A stretch of 64,000 nt of DNA from Hymenobacter mellowenesis (GTDB taxonomy: Bacteria > Bacteroidota > Bacteroidia > Cytophagales > Hymenobacteraceae), in assembly GCF_030581005.1 (NCBI RefSeq), contig NZ_JAUQSX010000003.1, positions 490,336 to 554,335 on the forward strand, read 5' to 3'. Shown here piece by piece: positions 18,839-28,380 of this stretch. Position 1 is the first letter of the stretch; each line of letters begins with the position of its first letter. Below the pieces are notes generated by a model. It was not told the DNA's origin and searched no databases. It saw only the letters and a list, made by a program, of their open reading frames with translations. Position numbers and translations under genes: made by a program.

Positions 18839-18846
18839 AAACGTTT
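18768..18846 (+). promoter_or_regulatory. Pair of AAACGTTT palindromes flanking the susC promoter
   Basis: AAACGTTT occurs at 18768-18775 and 18839-18846, 71 bases apart, on either side of the predicted promoter. The spacing is near seven helical turns. The palindrome resembles the core of LacI-family operators; no LacI-family gene lies in the window. Confidence 0.4.
18792..18820 (+). promoter_or_regulatory. Predicted promoter of the susC gene
   Basis: TTG at 18792-18794, a 19-base spacer, then TATTTTG at 18814-18820. This matches the Bacteroidota -33 TTG and approximates the -7 TAnnTTTG with one base missing. The leader to the ATG at 18971 would be about 145 bases, long enough for regulation. 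Confidence 0.5.
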
Positions 18847-18970
18847 TTGAGAGGATTGAGCAAGTCCTCCGCCGGGGGGCGGCGGACATTTGGGTCATCA
18901 ATCAGCGGCCGGCTTTTCGACGCCGGGCGCTGCAAACGATTCCTGCTCTTTCAATCCCACTCAAAATCGC

Positions 18971-21900
18971 ATGAACAAACTACTATCCACTCTCCCGCAG
19001 GCGGCGCTGGTGGCGCTGCTGGCCGGCGGCCCGGCCCTGGCCACGGAGGCGCCCGCCGCCCACCCGGCCGCCCTGGCGCCCGCCGCCGACCGCCCCCTCA
19101 CGGGCCGCGTGACCGATGAAAACGGCGCTGGCCTGCCCGGCGTGACCGTGCTCGTGAAGGGCACGTCGCTGGGCACCACCACCGGCCCCGACGGCAGCTT
19201 TGCCCTCACCGCGCCCGACAATGCCACGCTGGTGCTGTCCTTCGTGGGCTACAAAACCCAGGAAATTGCGGTGGGCACGCAGGCCACCTTCGCGGTGCAG
19301 CTGGCCACCGACGCCGCCGCGCTCGACGAAATTGTGGTGACCGGCTACCAGACCCAGAAGAAGGCCGACCTGACCGGCGCCGTGGCCGTGGTGAAGGTGG
19401 ACGAGGTGAAGGACCTGCCCTCTAACAACGTGGCCCGCAACCTGCAGGGCCGCGTGCCGGGCGTGAACATCGTCACCGACGGCGCGCCCGACGGCAACGT
19501 ATCGGTGCGCATCCGCGGCATCGGCACGCTGGGCAACAACGACCCGCTGTACGTCATCGACGGCATCCCCACGAAGGACGGCATCAACCAGATTAACCAG
19601 AACGACATCGAGAGCATTCAGGTGCTGAAGGACGCCTCGGCGGCCAGCATCTACGGCTCGCGGGCCGGCAATGGCGTGATTATCATCACCACCAAGCGCG
19701 CCAAGAAGGGCGTGAACAAGGTCGATTTCAACACCTTTTTCACCTTCCAGGGGCCCGGCAAGCAGCCCAAATTGCTGAACACCGAGCAGTACGGCCGGGT
19801 GCTGTGGCAGGCTGCCATCAACGACGGCGTGACGCCGCCCACCCAGCTATACACCTACCAGCAGCACAACGACGCCAGCGGCCGGCCGGTGCTCGACCGC
19901 GTCATCGTGCCCGAGTTCATTGGCCCCGACCAGACCCAGCGCGCGGCCGACACGAACTGGTTCAACGAGATTCAGCAGAACTCGCTGGCGCAGAGCTACA
20001 ACCTGAACCTGAGCACCGGCAGCGAGAAAGGCGGCGCGCTGGTGTCGCTGAACTACTTCGACAACAATGGCGTGATTAAGTATTCTGAATTTGAGCGCTT
20101 TACGGGGCGCATCAATTCCGATTACAACTTCTTCGGCGGGCGGCTGAAGGTGGGCGAAAACCTGACGCTGGTGCGCAACATGCAGACCTACGGCGAAGAC
20201 CGGCAGGCCCGCGGCCTGGCCGTGCTCAGCCTGCCCATCGTGCCGGTGCACACCGTGGACGGCGTGGGCTGGGGCGGCCCCGTGTCGGGCATTGCCGACC
20301 GTAACAACCCGGTCCGCATCCTGGAAGACAACCGCCAGAACAAGGCCTATAACAACCGCGCTTTTGGCAACTTCTTCGCCGATTTGGAGGTGGTGAAGGG
20401 CCTGCACCTGCGCAGCAGCTTCGGGCTCGATTACAACCTGTTCACCTTCCGGGGCATGTACAAGCCCTACAAGTCGGGCTACCTCAACAACCCCGAAAGC
20501 CGGGTGAGCAACACCAGCCGCGTATTTGGCAACTGGGTGTGGCAGAACACCTTGAGCTACAACCTGACGCTGGGCCGCAACCAAATCGACTTCCTGGCCG
20601 GCACCGAGCGCATCAGCTACGACTACGAGGAAACCTTTGCCACGCGCACCGGCTTTGCCATCACCGACCCCAACTTCATGTACCTCGACGCCGGCACCGG
20701 CGTGCAGAACAACGGCGGCTACTCGTCGGCCTACCGGCTGGCCTCGTACTTCGGCAAAATCAATTACTCGTTTGCCGATAAATACCTGGTTTCGGCCACC
20801 TTGCGCCGCGACGGCTCGTCGCGCTTCGGCAAGGACAACCAGTTTGGTTTGTTCCCGGCCGTGTCGGCGGGCTGGCGCCTGAGCGAGGAAGGCTTCATCA
20901 AGGACAACGCCCGGTTTGTGTCGGATTTCAAGCTGCGCGCCGGCTGGGGGCAGACGGGTAACCAGGACATTGCCTACAACGCCGCCCGTAGCCTATACCG
21001 CCCCAACTACGGCTCAGACCCCACCTGGGACCCCGACACCGGCACGGCCTACGACATCAACGGCAACAAGAGCGGCCTGCTGCCCTCGGGCTTCCAGCGC
21101 TTCCAGCAGGGCAACGACCGGCTGAAGTGGGAAACCACCACCCAGACCAACGTGGGCGTGGACTTCGGCTTCCTGGAAAACCAGCTCTCGGGCTCGGTCG
21201 ACTACTTCGTGAAAAACACCAAGGACATTCTGGTGAACCTGCCGTACCCGGCCGTGGTGGGCGAGGGCGGCGGCCAGTTCATCAACGGCGCCTCGCTACG
21301 CAACAAGGGCTGGGAATTCCTGCTCAACTACCAGAAAAAGCTGCGCAACGACCTGGCGTTCAATATCTCCAGCAACCTTTCCAGCTACCGCAACGAGGTG
21401 ACCTACCTGCCGGCCGCGGCCGTGAACGCCTACGGCGGCAACGGCCAGGACCAGACCATTCTGGGCCGCTCCATCGGCTCGGTGTTCGGCTACGTGACGG
21501 ACGGCCTGTTCCGCACGGCCGAGGAGGTGACCAACTCGCCCGCCCAAACCGGCAAGGGCCTGGGCCGCATCCGCTACCAGGACCTGAACAACGACGGCAA
21601 AATCGACGCCAAGGACCAGACCTGGATTTCGAACGGCAACCCCGACTTCATCTACGGCCTGAACCTGGGTGCCAGCTACAAAGGCTTTGACGTGCAGGTG
21701 TTTCTGCAGGGCGTGCAGGGCCTGCAGGTGTACAGCGACACCAAGTTCCGCACCGACTTCTCGTCGCTGACCTCGGGCGAAAACTGGGGCCAGCGCACCC
21801 TCGACGCCTGGACGCCCGGCAATCCCGACTCGAACATCCCGGCCGTGTCGCTCATCAACAACAACAACGAGGGCCGCACCTCCACCTACTTCCTCGAAAA

Positions 21901-22129
21901 CGGCTCCTACCTGAAGCTGCGCAACGTGCAGCTCGGCTATAGCCTGCCCGCCGGCCTGATTAGCAAGCTGCGCATGACGCAGGCGCGCGTCTACGTGCAG
22001 GGCCAGAACCTGCTGGCCTTCTACCAGAAGAAAGGCGACGGCGCCTACACCGCCCCCGACCCCGAAGTGCAAACCTTCGGTTACCCCATTCCGGTCACGT
22101 TTACCACGGGCCTCAATATTTCCTTCTAA
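18971..22129 (+). CDS. susC: SusC/RagA-family TonB-dependent outer-membrane transporter
   Basis: 1052 residues. Signal peptide (1-25), carboxypeptidase-regulatory-like domain (about 42-125, 'GRVTDENGAGLPGVTVLVKG'), TonB plug with 'VSVRIRGIGTLGNNDPLYVI' region typical of SusC, then a 22-strand barrel ending in the aromatic 'NISF'. It imports oligosaccharides, here presumably fructo-oligosaccharides, together with the SusD lipoprotein encoded next. Start ATG 18971 begins the signal peptide; the frame is open further upstream but through the regulatory region. First gene of the fructan locus after the sensor. Confidence 0.95.
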   Translation: MNKLLSTLPQAALVALLAGGPALATEAPAAHPAALAPAADRPLTGRVTDENGAGLPGVTVLVKGTSLGTTTGPDGSFALTAPDNATLVLSFVGYKTQEIAVGTQATFAVQLATDAAALDEIVVTGYQTQKKADLTGAVAVVKVDEVKDLPSNNVARNLQGRVPGVNIVTDGAPDGNVSVRIRGIGTLGNNDPLYVIDGIPTKDGINQINQNDIESIQVLKDASAASIYGSRAGNGVIIITTKRAKKGVNKVDFNTFFTFQGPGKQPKLLNTEQYGRVLWQAAINDGVTPPTQLYTYQQHNDASGRPVLDRVIVPEFIGPDQTQRAADTNWFNEIQQNSLAQSYNLNLSTGSEKGGALVSLNYFDNNGVIKYSEFERFTGRINSDYNFFGGRLKVGENLTLVRNMQTYGEDRQARGLAVLSLPIVPVHTVDGVGWGGPVSGIADRNNPVRILEDNRQNKAYNNRAFGNFFADLEVVKGLHLRSSFGLDYNLFTFRGMYKPYKSGYLNNPESRVSNTSRVFGNWVWQNTLSYNLTLGRNQIDFLAGTERISYDYEETFATRTGFAITDPNFMYLDAGTGVQNNGGYSSAYRLASYFGKINYSFADKYLVSATLRRDGSSRFGKDNQFGLFPAVSAGWRLSEEGFIKDNARFVSDFKLRAGWGQTGNQDIAYNAARSLYRPNYGSDPTWDPDTGTAYDINGNKSGLLPSGFQRFQQGNDRLKWETTTQTNVGVDFGFLENQLSGSVDYFVKNTKDILVNLPYPAVVGEGGGQFINGASLRNKGWEFLLNYQKKLRNDLAFNISSNLSSYRNEVTYLPAAAVNAYGGNGQDQTILGRSIGSVFGYVTDGLFRTAEEVTNSPAQTGKGLGRIRYQDLNNDGKIDAKDQTWISNGNPDFIYGLNLGASYKGFDVQVFLQGVQGLQVYSDTKFRTDFSSLTSGENWGQRTLDAWTPGNPDSNIPAVSLINNNNEGRTSTYFLENGSYLKLRNVQLGYSLPAGLISKLRMTQARVYVQGQNLLAFYQKKGDGAYTAPDPEVQTFGYPIPVTFTTGLNISF

Positions 22130-22147
22130 GCCATTAGTAGTGAGTTA

Positions 22148-22224
22148 TTAGTAGTGGGTATTGAGACAGTGTCCAATGCCTGCTACTAATTACTTACTAC
22201 TTAATACTCAATACTCGCTACTAA
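22148..22224 (+). repeat. Hairpin between susC and susD
   Basis: Arms 22148-22165 (TTAGTAGTGGGTATTGAG) and 22207-22224 pair over 18 bases with two mismatches, and a second TTAGTAG/CTACTAA pair lies inside. The element fills the gap and ends two bases before the susD ATG. It may attenuate expression or protect the susC message. Confidence 0.6.
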
Positions 22225-22226
22225 CC

Positions 22227-23957
22227 ATGAAAACGTTTAAACACTTCGCCCTGGCTTGCTCGCTGCTCACGCTGGGCCTCGCTACTTCCTGCAACGACAA
22301 GGAATTTCTGGACGTACCGCCGCGCGGCGCCATCAGCGACGAGCAGATTAACACGGCGGAAAACATTGACAAGCAGTGCATCGCCGCCTACTCGGCCCTG
22401 GGCAACGACGGCTTCACGGCGCCTTACACTTCGCTGTGGCCCTACGGTAACCTGCGGGCCGGCGACGCCTACAAGGGCGGCGGCGGCACCGGCGACGTGG
22501 ACGCCTTCCACTTCTACGAAACCTTCAGCTACAACCGGCCCGACATCGGCAACACCGACGAGGTGTGGTTCCGCCTCTACATCGGCATCGGCCGCGCCAA
22601 CGACGCCCTGCGCCGCCTTAACGCCATTTCCGACGCCACCATGCCCAATCGCAAGGTGCGCCAGGGCGAAATGCGCTTCCTGCGCGGGCACTTCTACTTC
22701 ATCCTGAAGGAGTTGTTTGACCGCGTGCCCTACATCGACGAAACGGTGGACGTGGCCGAGTACGGCAACGTGTCGAACGTGGCCCTGAGCAGCCAGCAGC
22801 TGTGGGACAAAATTGCCGCCGACTTCCAGTTCGCCGTCGCCAACGTGCCCGCCAACCAGCCCGAAGTGGGCCGCGCCAACCAGCTGGCCGCCAAGGCCTA
22901 CCTGGCCAAAACCCTGCTATTTCAGGCCTACACGCAGGACGCCAGCCACCAGGTGACCGGCGTGGACCAGGCCAAGCTGCAGGAAGTGGTGCGCCTCACG
23001 GATGAGGTCATCAACTCGGGCCGCTACTCGCTGTACCCGGACTTCGCCAACAACTTTCAGTCGAACCACGACAACGGCGCGGAGTCGGTTTTCGCCATCC
23101 AGTTTTCCAAAAATGACGGCACGCCGAAGGGCCGTATTCAGCAGGGCAACAAGCTGAACTACCCCATGAATGCCGAGTTTGGCTGCTGCGGCTTCCACCA
23201 GCCCAGCCAGAACCTAGTGAACTCCTTCAAAACCGACGCCAACGGCCTGCCGCTGTTCACCACCTTCAACACCAGCGGCGACCTGGTGAGCGGCGTCGAC
23301 TTCACGGTGAACAGCGTGGACCCGCGTCTCGACCACACGGTGGCCATCCCCGGCCACCCGTGGAAGTACGACCCGGGCTTCGTGTTTCAGCAAGCCTGGG
23401 TGCGGGTGCCGGGCATTTACGGCTACTTTATGTCGATGAAGGAGAACGTGGGGCCGAACGACCCGAGCTTCCAGAAGGAGCCGCCGTTCATGAGCAGCTC
23501 GAAGAACTGGGCCATCATCCGCTACGCCGACGTGCTGCTCTGGAAGGCCGAGGCCCTGATTGAGCTCAACCGCGCTGCCGACGCGCTGCCCCTCATCAAC
23601 CAGATTCGCCAGCGCGCCCAGAACAGCACCGGCCTGCTGCGCCAGAGCACCGGCCTGCCCACCTCCAACTACCGCATCGGCCTCTACCCCAGCACCAACT
23701 GGACGCAGGCCTACGCCCGCCAGGCCCTGCGTTACGAGCGCCGCCTGGAGCTGGCCATGGAAGGCAACCGCTTCTTCGACCTCGTGCGCTGGGGCATCGC
23801 CGCCGACTACCTGACCACCTACCTCAACCAGGAAAAAACCAAGCGCCAGTACCTGCAGGACGCCCGCTTCACCCGCGGCCGCGACGAGTACCTGCCCATC
23901 CCGCAGAATCAAATCAACTTCACCAAAGGGCTTTATCAGCAGAACCCGGGCTGGTAG
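22227..23957 (+). CDS. susD: SusD/RagB-family surface glycan-binding lipoprotein
   Basis: 576 residues. Signal peptide with lipobox TSC (Cys about 22) and mature N-terminus 'CNDKEFLDVPP', classic for SusD. The TPR-like helices are present in the N-terminal half and the C-terminus has the family motif 'YERRLELAMEGNRFFDLVRW'. It caps the SusC barrel and binds the substrate. The ATG at 22227 was chosen over an upstream start because it makes the signal peptide. 97 bases after susC, with a hairpin between. Confidence 0.95.
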   Translation: MKTFKHFALACSLLTLGLATSCNDKEFLDVPPRGAISDEQINTAENIDKQCIAAYSALGNDGFTAPYTSLWPYGNLRAGDAYKGGGGTGDVDAFHFYETFSYNRPDIGNTDEVWFRLYIGIGRANDALRRLNAISDATMPNRKVRQGEMRFLRGHFYFILKELFDRVPYIDETVDVAEYGNVSNVALSSQQLWDKIAADFQFAVANVPANQPEVGRANQLAAKAYLAKTLLFQAYTQDASHQVTGVDQAKLQEVVRLTDEVINSGRYSLYPDFANNFQSNHDNGAESVFAIQFSKNDGTPKGRIQQGNKLNYPMNAEFGCCGFHQPSQNLVNSFKTDANGLPLFTTFNTSGDLVSGVDFTVNSVDPRLDHTVAIPGHPWKYDPGFVFQQAWVRVPGIYGYFMSMKENVGPNDPSFQKEPPFMSSSKNWAIIRYADVLLWKAEALIELNRAADALPLINQIRQRAQNSTGLLRQSTGLPTSNYRIGLYPSTNWTQAYARQALRYERRLELAMEGNRFFDLVRWGIAADYLTTYLNQEKTKRQYLQDARFTRGRDEYLPIPQNQINFTKGLYQQNPGW

Positions 23958-23974
23958 GGGAGGCCTGAAAATTA

Positions 23975-24090
23975 AGCACGTCATGCAGAGCGCAGCGAAG
24001 CATCTTGCCCGTGGCAGTAACTCAATCGCTGCAACGACATGATTTAGTGATGGCGGGCAAGATGCTTCGCTGCGCTCTGCATGACGTGCT
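23975..24090. repeat. Intergenic inverted repeat, family A, susD / sugar porter
   Basis: Arms 23975-24011 and 24054-24090 are perfect 37-base complements with core CGTCATGCAGAGCGCAGC. It begins 18 bases after the susD stop. The arm is identical over more than 30 bases to the element at 31485-31585. Confidence 0.92.
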
Positions 24091-24158
24091 TTTTACCTAA
24101 AAACTCGTTACTTCAATTCGTTAACAATCAATCGTTCTACCCTCTAAAACATCCGCTT

Positions 24159-25475
24159 GTGAAAAACCGCAACGTATTCTTCTGGTCGATAGTGGTGGCG
24201 CTGGGCGGCCTGCTGTTCGGCTTCGACACGGCCGTGATTTCCGGGGCCGAAGAGTCCATTCAGAAGCTGTGGGGCCTGAGCGCCTACGAGCACGGCCTCA
24301 CCATGTCCATCGCCCTGATTGGCACCGTGCTGGGCGCCATCTTCGGCAGCGTGCCGAGTGATGCGCTGGGCCGGCGCGGCACCCTGGTCTGGATTGCGGT
24401 GCTCTATCTGGTGTCGGCGGTGGGCGCGGCCTTGTCGCCGAGCTGGGTGCCGTTTATGGTGTTCCGCTTTTTGGGCGGGCTGGGGGTGGGGGCCTCGTCG
24501 GTCACGGCGCCGCTGTATATCTCGGAGGTGTCGCCGCCGGCCTCGCGGGGCCGCATGGTGGGCATGTTTCAGTTCAACGTGGTGTTCGGCATCCTGCTGG
24601 CTTACCTGAGCAATTTCCTGCTGCGCGACATCGGTCCCGACGCCTGGCGCTGGATGCTGGGCGTGCAGGCGGTGCCGGCTATCGCCTTCTTCCTCCTGCT
24701 GTTCCGTATCCCGGAAAGCCCGCGCTGGCTGCTGCGCCACGGCCGCACCGAGGACGCCCGCGCCGTGTTCGCGCGCATCGACCCGGCCACGGCCGACGAG
24801 AACATCAGCACCATTCTGGTGGCCAACGCGGCCGAGCAGGGTCCGGGTGAGTCGCTGTGGGCGCCGCAGTACCGCCGGCCGGTGCTGCTGGCCATCCTCT
24901 TCGCCGCCTTCAACCAGCTGGCGGGCATCAACGCCATCATTTACTACGCGCCGCGCATTTTCGAGATGACCGGGCGCGGGCAGAGCGCGGCGCTGCTGTC
25001 GTCGGCCGGCATCGGGCTGGTGAACTTCTGCTTCACGCTGCTGGCCGTGAATATCATCGACCGGTTTGGCCGGCGCCGGCTGATGCTGGTGGGCTCCGTG
25101 GGGCTGATTCTGACGCTGGGGCTGGTGGCGCGGGCCTTCTACACGCAGCAGTTTGAGGCGGTGCCGGTACTGCTGTTCGGCTACATTGCCTTCTTCGCTT
25201 TCTCGCAGGGCGCGGTTATCTGGGTGTTTATTTCCGAGATTTTCCCCTCGGCGGTGCGGGCCAAGGGGCAGGCGCTGGGTTCGAGTACGCACTGGGTGCT
25301 GGCGGCGCTCATCACCTTCATCTTCCCCAAGCTGACCGAGGCGCTGGGCGGCGGCAACACTTTCGCCTTCTTCTGCGGCATGATGGTGCTGCAACTGCTC
25401 TACGTGTGGAAGCTGATGCCCGAAACCAAGGGCAAGACGCTGGAAGAAGCCGATAAGGTGCTGGTGCTGCATTGA
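24159..25475 (+). CDS. Sugar porter family MFS transporter
   Basis: 438 residues, 12 predicted membrane segments. Sugar-porter signatures: 'GFDTAVISGAEE' in helix 1, DALGRRG in loop 2-3, PESPRWLL before the central loop, 'RFGRRRLML' in loop 8-9 and the terminal PETKGKTLEE. Likely imports fructose across the inner membrane by proton symport, given its place beside fructokinase; the Bacteroides fructan locus uses a permease of a different MFS branch in this role. The GTG start at 24159 gives the usual N-terminus; an upstream ATG at 24081 lies inside the inverted repeat and adds non-family residues. Confidence 0.9.
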   Translation: MKNRNVFFWSIVVALGGLLFGFDTAVISGAEESIQKLWGLSAYEHGLTMSIALIGTVLGAIFGSVPSDALGRRGTLVWIAVLYLVSAVGAALSPSWVPFMVFRFLGGLGVGASSVTAPLYISEVSPPASRGRMVGMFQFNVVFGILLAYLSNFLLRDIGPDAWRWMLGVQAVPAIAFFLLLFRIPESPRWLLRHGRTEDARAVFARIDPATADENISTILVANAAEQGPGESLWAPQYRRPVLLAILFAAFNQLAGINAIIYYAPRIFEMTGRGQSAALLSSAGIGLVNFCFTLLAVNIIDRFGRRRLMLVGSVGLILTLGLVARAFYTQQFEAVPVLLFGYIAFFAFSQGAVIWVFISEIFPSAVRAKGQALGSSTHWVLAALITFIFPKLTEALGGGNTFAFFCGMMVLQLLYVWKLMPETKGKTLEEADKVLVLH

Positions 25476-25518
25476 TTGAACGTCGGTCAAACCGTGTAGT
25501 TCGGTACATTAATCCTGC

Positions 25519-25622
25519 ACGTCATGCAGAGCGCAGCGAAGCATCTTTACTGCTATCACTAACTTTTACTTTCTTGAATTGCGTTGCGCAGTAAAAATGC
25601 TTCGCTGCGCTCTGCATGACGT
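25519..25622. repeat. Intergenic inverted repeat, family A, porter / fructokinase
   Basis: Arms 25519-25553 and 25588-25622 (35 bases) pair with one mismatch; core CGTCATGCAGAGCGCAGC. The loop is shorter and different from the copy at 23975. Confidence 0.9.
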
Positions 25623-25642
25623 TCTAAAAAAGCTCCCTCACC

Positions 25643-26557
25643 ATGTCTACAATTCCTCAAGACCCCAAGTCCCCAATTATTGCCTGCTTCGGCGAAATTC
25701 TCTGGGACATTCTGCCCACCGGCAAGCAGCCGGGCGGCGCGCCCTTCAACGTGGCCGTACACCTGCACCAGCTGGGCTTGCCCGTGCGCTTCATCAGCCG
25801 CGTGGGCGACGACGAGCTGGGGACCGAGCTGGTTGAGTTCGTGGCGTCGAAAGGCGTGGACACCAGCCTCATCCAGCAGGGCAAAACCCACCTCACCGGC
25901 GTGGTGAAGGCCAACGTGGACGACGCCAACGAGGTGACCTACAAGATAGTGCAGCCCGTGGCCTGGGACTACATCCACTTCGACGCCGACGTGGAAGCCG
26001 CCGCGGCCACCGCCGATGCCTTCGTGTTTGGCAGCCTGGCCGCCCGGCAGGCCGGCACCCGCGAAACCCTCTACCGCCTGCTCGAAACCGCCAAATTCAA
26101 GGTGTTCGACGTGAACATGCGCCCGCCGCACTACACCCGCGAGGTGGTGAAGTACCTGCTGGGCAAAGCCAACATGGTGAAAATGAACCACCACGAGCTG
26201 GCCGAAATCATGGCTTGGTTCGGGGCCGAAACCGACGATGCCGCCGCTATGCAGTGGCTTGTCACCCGCTTCGACCTGCAGGTGGTGTGCGTGACCTGCG
26301 GCGCCGACGGCGCCATGCTCTGGGCCAACAACCAGCTCTACCGCACGCCCGGCGTGCCCGTGCAGGTGCAGGATACCATCGGCAGCGGCGACGCCTTCTT
26401 GGCCGCGCTGCTGCGCTGCTGGCTCACCGGCCACGCGCCCGAGGCGGCGTTGCGTTTCGCCTGTGCCGCCGGGGCGCTGGTGGCCACGCACCAGGGCGCC
26501 ACGCCGGCCTTTGCGGAGGCTGATGTGCGGGCGCTGATGACGGCTGCCGTGGCATAA
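25643..26557 (+). CDS. Fructokinase, PfkB (ribokinase) family
   Basis: 304 residues. Phosphorylates imported fructose with ATP. N-terminal 'GEILWDILPTG' and 'PGGAPFNVAVHLHQLG' form the sugar site, and 'DTIGSGDAF' holds the catalytic base Asp250 and anion hole. The opening 'CFGEILWD' is characteristic of fructokinases in this family. It sits between the porter and the first GH32 gene, the same functional set as in Bacteroides fructan loci (BT1757). No signal peptide, cytoplasmic. Confidence 0.93.
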   Translation: MSTIPQDPKSPIIACFGEILWDILPTGKQPGGAPFNVAVHLHQLGLPVRFISRVGDDELGTELVEFVASKGVDTSLIQQGKTHLTGVVKANVDDANEVTYKIVQPVAWDYIHFDADVEAAAATADAFVFGSLAARQAGTRETLYRLLETAKFKVFDVNMRPPHYTREVVKYLLGKANMVKMNHHELAEIMAWFGAETDDAAAMQWLVTRFDLQVVCVTCGADGAMLWANNQLYRTPGVPVQVQDTIGSGDAFLAALLRCWLTGHAPEAALRFACAAGALVATHQGATPAFAEADVRALMTAAVA

Positions 26558-26560
26558 GCC

Positions 26561-26657
26561 TGTAGCGTGGACTCTGCGAGTCCGCGCATCGAACGACGCG
26601 CATCGAGCGAATTGCTACCAACCCACGCCTGCGCGGACTCGCAGAGTCCACGCTACA
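26561..26657. repeat. Intergenic inverted repeat, family C, fructokinase / GH32
   Basis: Arms 26561-26587 and 26631-26657 are perfect 27-base complements (core GTGGACTCTGCGAGTCCGCG). The arm is itself partly palindromic (GGACTCTGCGAGTCC). The family recurs at 34070-34142. Confidence 0.92.
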
Positions 26658-26666
26658 TCCCACCCC

Positions 26667-28190
26667 ATGAAACGCATCCTTCTCCCGGCCCTTTTCAGCC
26701 TCAATTTCTTTGCCCAGGCGCAGCAGGCGCCCGTGCCGCCGGCCACGCCGCAGTACCGGCCCGGCTACCATTTTTCGCCCGCCGCGCACTGGATGAACGA
26801 CCCCAACGGCATGGTGTACTACCAGGGCACCTACCACCTGTTTTTTCAGTATTACCCCGATGGCATGACCTGGGGGCCCATGCACTGGGGCCACGCCACG
26901 AGCACCGATTTGACCAGCTGGAAGGAGCAAGCCATCGCGCTGTTTCCGGATAAGCTGGGCTGGATTTTCTCCGGCTCGGCGGTGATTGATGCCAACAACA
27001 CGGCCGGCTTCGGGAAGAATGCGATGGTGGCCATTTTTACCCACCACAACGACCCCGAGGAGAAAAAGAAAACCAACAAGCATCAGTACCAAAGCCTGGC
27101 CTACAGCCTCGACGCGGGCAAAACCTGGAAGAAATACGAGGGCAACCCCGTGCTGCCCAACCCCGGCATCCAGGATTTCCGCGACCCGAAAGTGAGCTGG
27201 AACGAGGTGGCCAAAAAGTGGGTAATGACCCTGGCCACCAAGGACCGCATCACCTTCTACTCCTCGCCCAACCTGAAAAGCTGGACCAAGGAAAGCGAGT
27301 TTGGCGAGAAGCTGGGCGCCCACGGCGGCGTGTGGGAATGCCCCGACTTATTCCCGCTCACCCTCAACGGCCAGACGCACTGGGTGCTGCTGGTGAACCT
27401 GAACCCCGGCGGCCCCAACAGCGGCTCGGGCACTCAATACTTCATTGGCAGCTTCGACGGGCACAAATTCACGCCCCTGAACGACAAAACTAAATGGGCC
27501 GACTACGGTCCCGACGACTACGCCGGCGTGACCTGGGCCAACACGGGTGCCCGCAAGATTTTTCTGGGCTGGATGAGCAACTGGGACTACGCCAACCAGG
27601 TGCCCACCTCGCCCTGGCGCAACGCCATGACGCTGCCCCGCGAATTGGGTTTGCGCCAGGTAGGCTCGGAAATTTACCTCACCTCGCAGCCGGTGAAGGA
27701 AGTGGCCAAAATAGTTCAGCCCGCCACCACGCTGAAAGATGTGAAAGCCACCGCCACCGCCCAGGACCTGAGCACCAAACTCAACTTCGGCGGCGACCGG
27801 TACGCGCTGAAAATGAGCACCGCGCAGCTGAAGGATTTCGCGCTGGTGCTGGGCAACGCGGCCGGCGAGGAACTGCGAATCGGCTACGATGCCTCGGCGA
27901 AGCAGTACTTTATCGACCGCACCAAGGCCGGTCCCACGGCTTTCAGCCCCAAATTTGCGGGCCGGCACGTCACGCCGCGCCTGGCCACCGCGCCGGCCGC
28001 CGACTTGGCGCTGTACGTGGACGCGACGTCGGTCGAGCTGTTTGCCGATGGCGGGCTGAGCGTGGCCACGGAGCTGTTTTTTCCAACCAAAGCCTTCACC
28101 ACGCTCAAGCTGGAATCGGCCGGTGGCCTGACGGTGCAGGAGTTGACCTACAGCAAGCTGGCCGGGCCTAACGCCAAGCCGGTTAATTGA
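26667..28190 (+). CDS. Secreted GH32 fructan hydrolase (levanase/inulinase type)
   Basis: 507 residues with signal peptide (1-19). Five-bladed propeller of glycoside hydrolase family 32: nucleophile Asp45 in WMNDPNG, transition-state Asp173 in FRDPK, acid/base Glu224 in WECPDLF, then a C-terminal beta-sandwich from about 355. Cleaves beta-linked fructose from levan, inulin or sucrose; exo or endo action cannot be told by eye. The start lies ten bases after the family C repeat. The mature start is not a cysteine, so it is probably periplasmic. Confidence 0.95.
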   Translation: MKRILLPALFSLNFFAQAQQAPVPPATPQYRPGYHFSPAAHWMNDPNGMVYYQGTYHLFFQYYPDGMTWGPMHWGHATSTDLTSWKEQAIALFPDKLGWIFSGSAVIDANNTAGFGKNAMVAIFTHHNDPEEKKKTNKHQYQSLAYSLDAGKTWKKYEGNPVLPNPGIQDFRDPKVSWNEVAKKWVMTLATKDRITFYSSPNLKSWTKESEFGEKLGAHGGVWECPDLFPLTLNGQTHWVLLVNLNPGGPNSGSGTQYFIGSFDGHKFTPLNDKTKWADYGPDDYAGVTWANTGARKIFLGWMSNWDYANQVPTSPWRNAMTLPRELGLRQVGSEIYLTSQPVKEVAKIVQPATTLKDVKATATAQDLSTKLNFGGDRYALKMSTAQLKDFALVLGNAAGEELRIGYDASAKQYFIDRTKAGPTAFSPKFAGRHVTPRLATAPAADLALYVDATSVELFADGGLSVATELFFPTKAFTTLKLESAGGLTVQELTYSKLAGPNAKPVN

Positions 28191-28210
28191 TTTGACACTG
28201 CATGCAACGG

Positions 28211-28335
28211 GTAGAGACGCAATATTTTGCGTCTCGTCGTTGAACGGCCGGGACCGCGCCGGCCGTATCAACTCGTTATCGTGCAGTTGAATGCTAGCGG
28301 CGCGGCCGCCGAGACGCAAAATGTTGCGTCTCTAC
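28211..28335. repeat. Double-hairpin repeat, family D, between GH32 and the GH32-like lipoprotein
   Basis: Two copies of a hairpin, 28211-28235 and 28311-28335, in opposite orientation and differing by one base. Each is itself a palindrome of the form GAGACGCAA-TTGCGTCTC, so the element can fold as two small hairpins or one large one. A related solo copy lies at 7593-7618. Confidence 0.85.
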
Positions 28336-28380
28336 TACTCTGTCTTTCTGAGCTAATCCACGCAAACTTTCCTACTTCCC

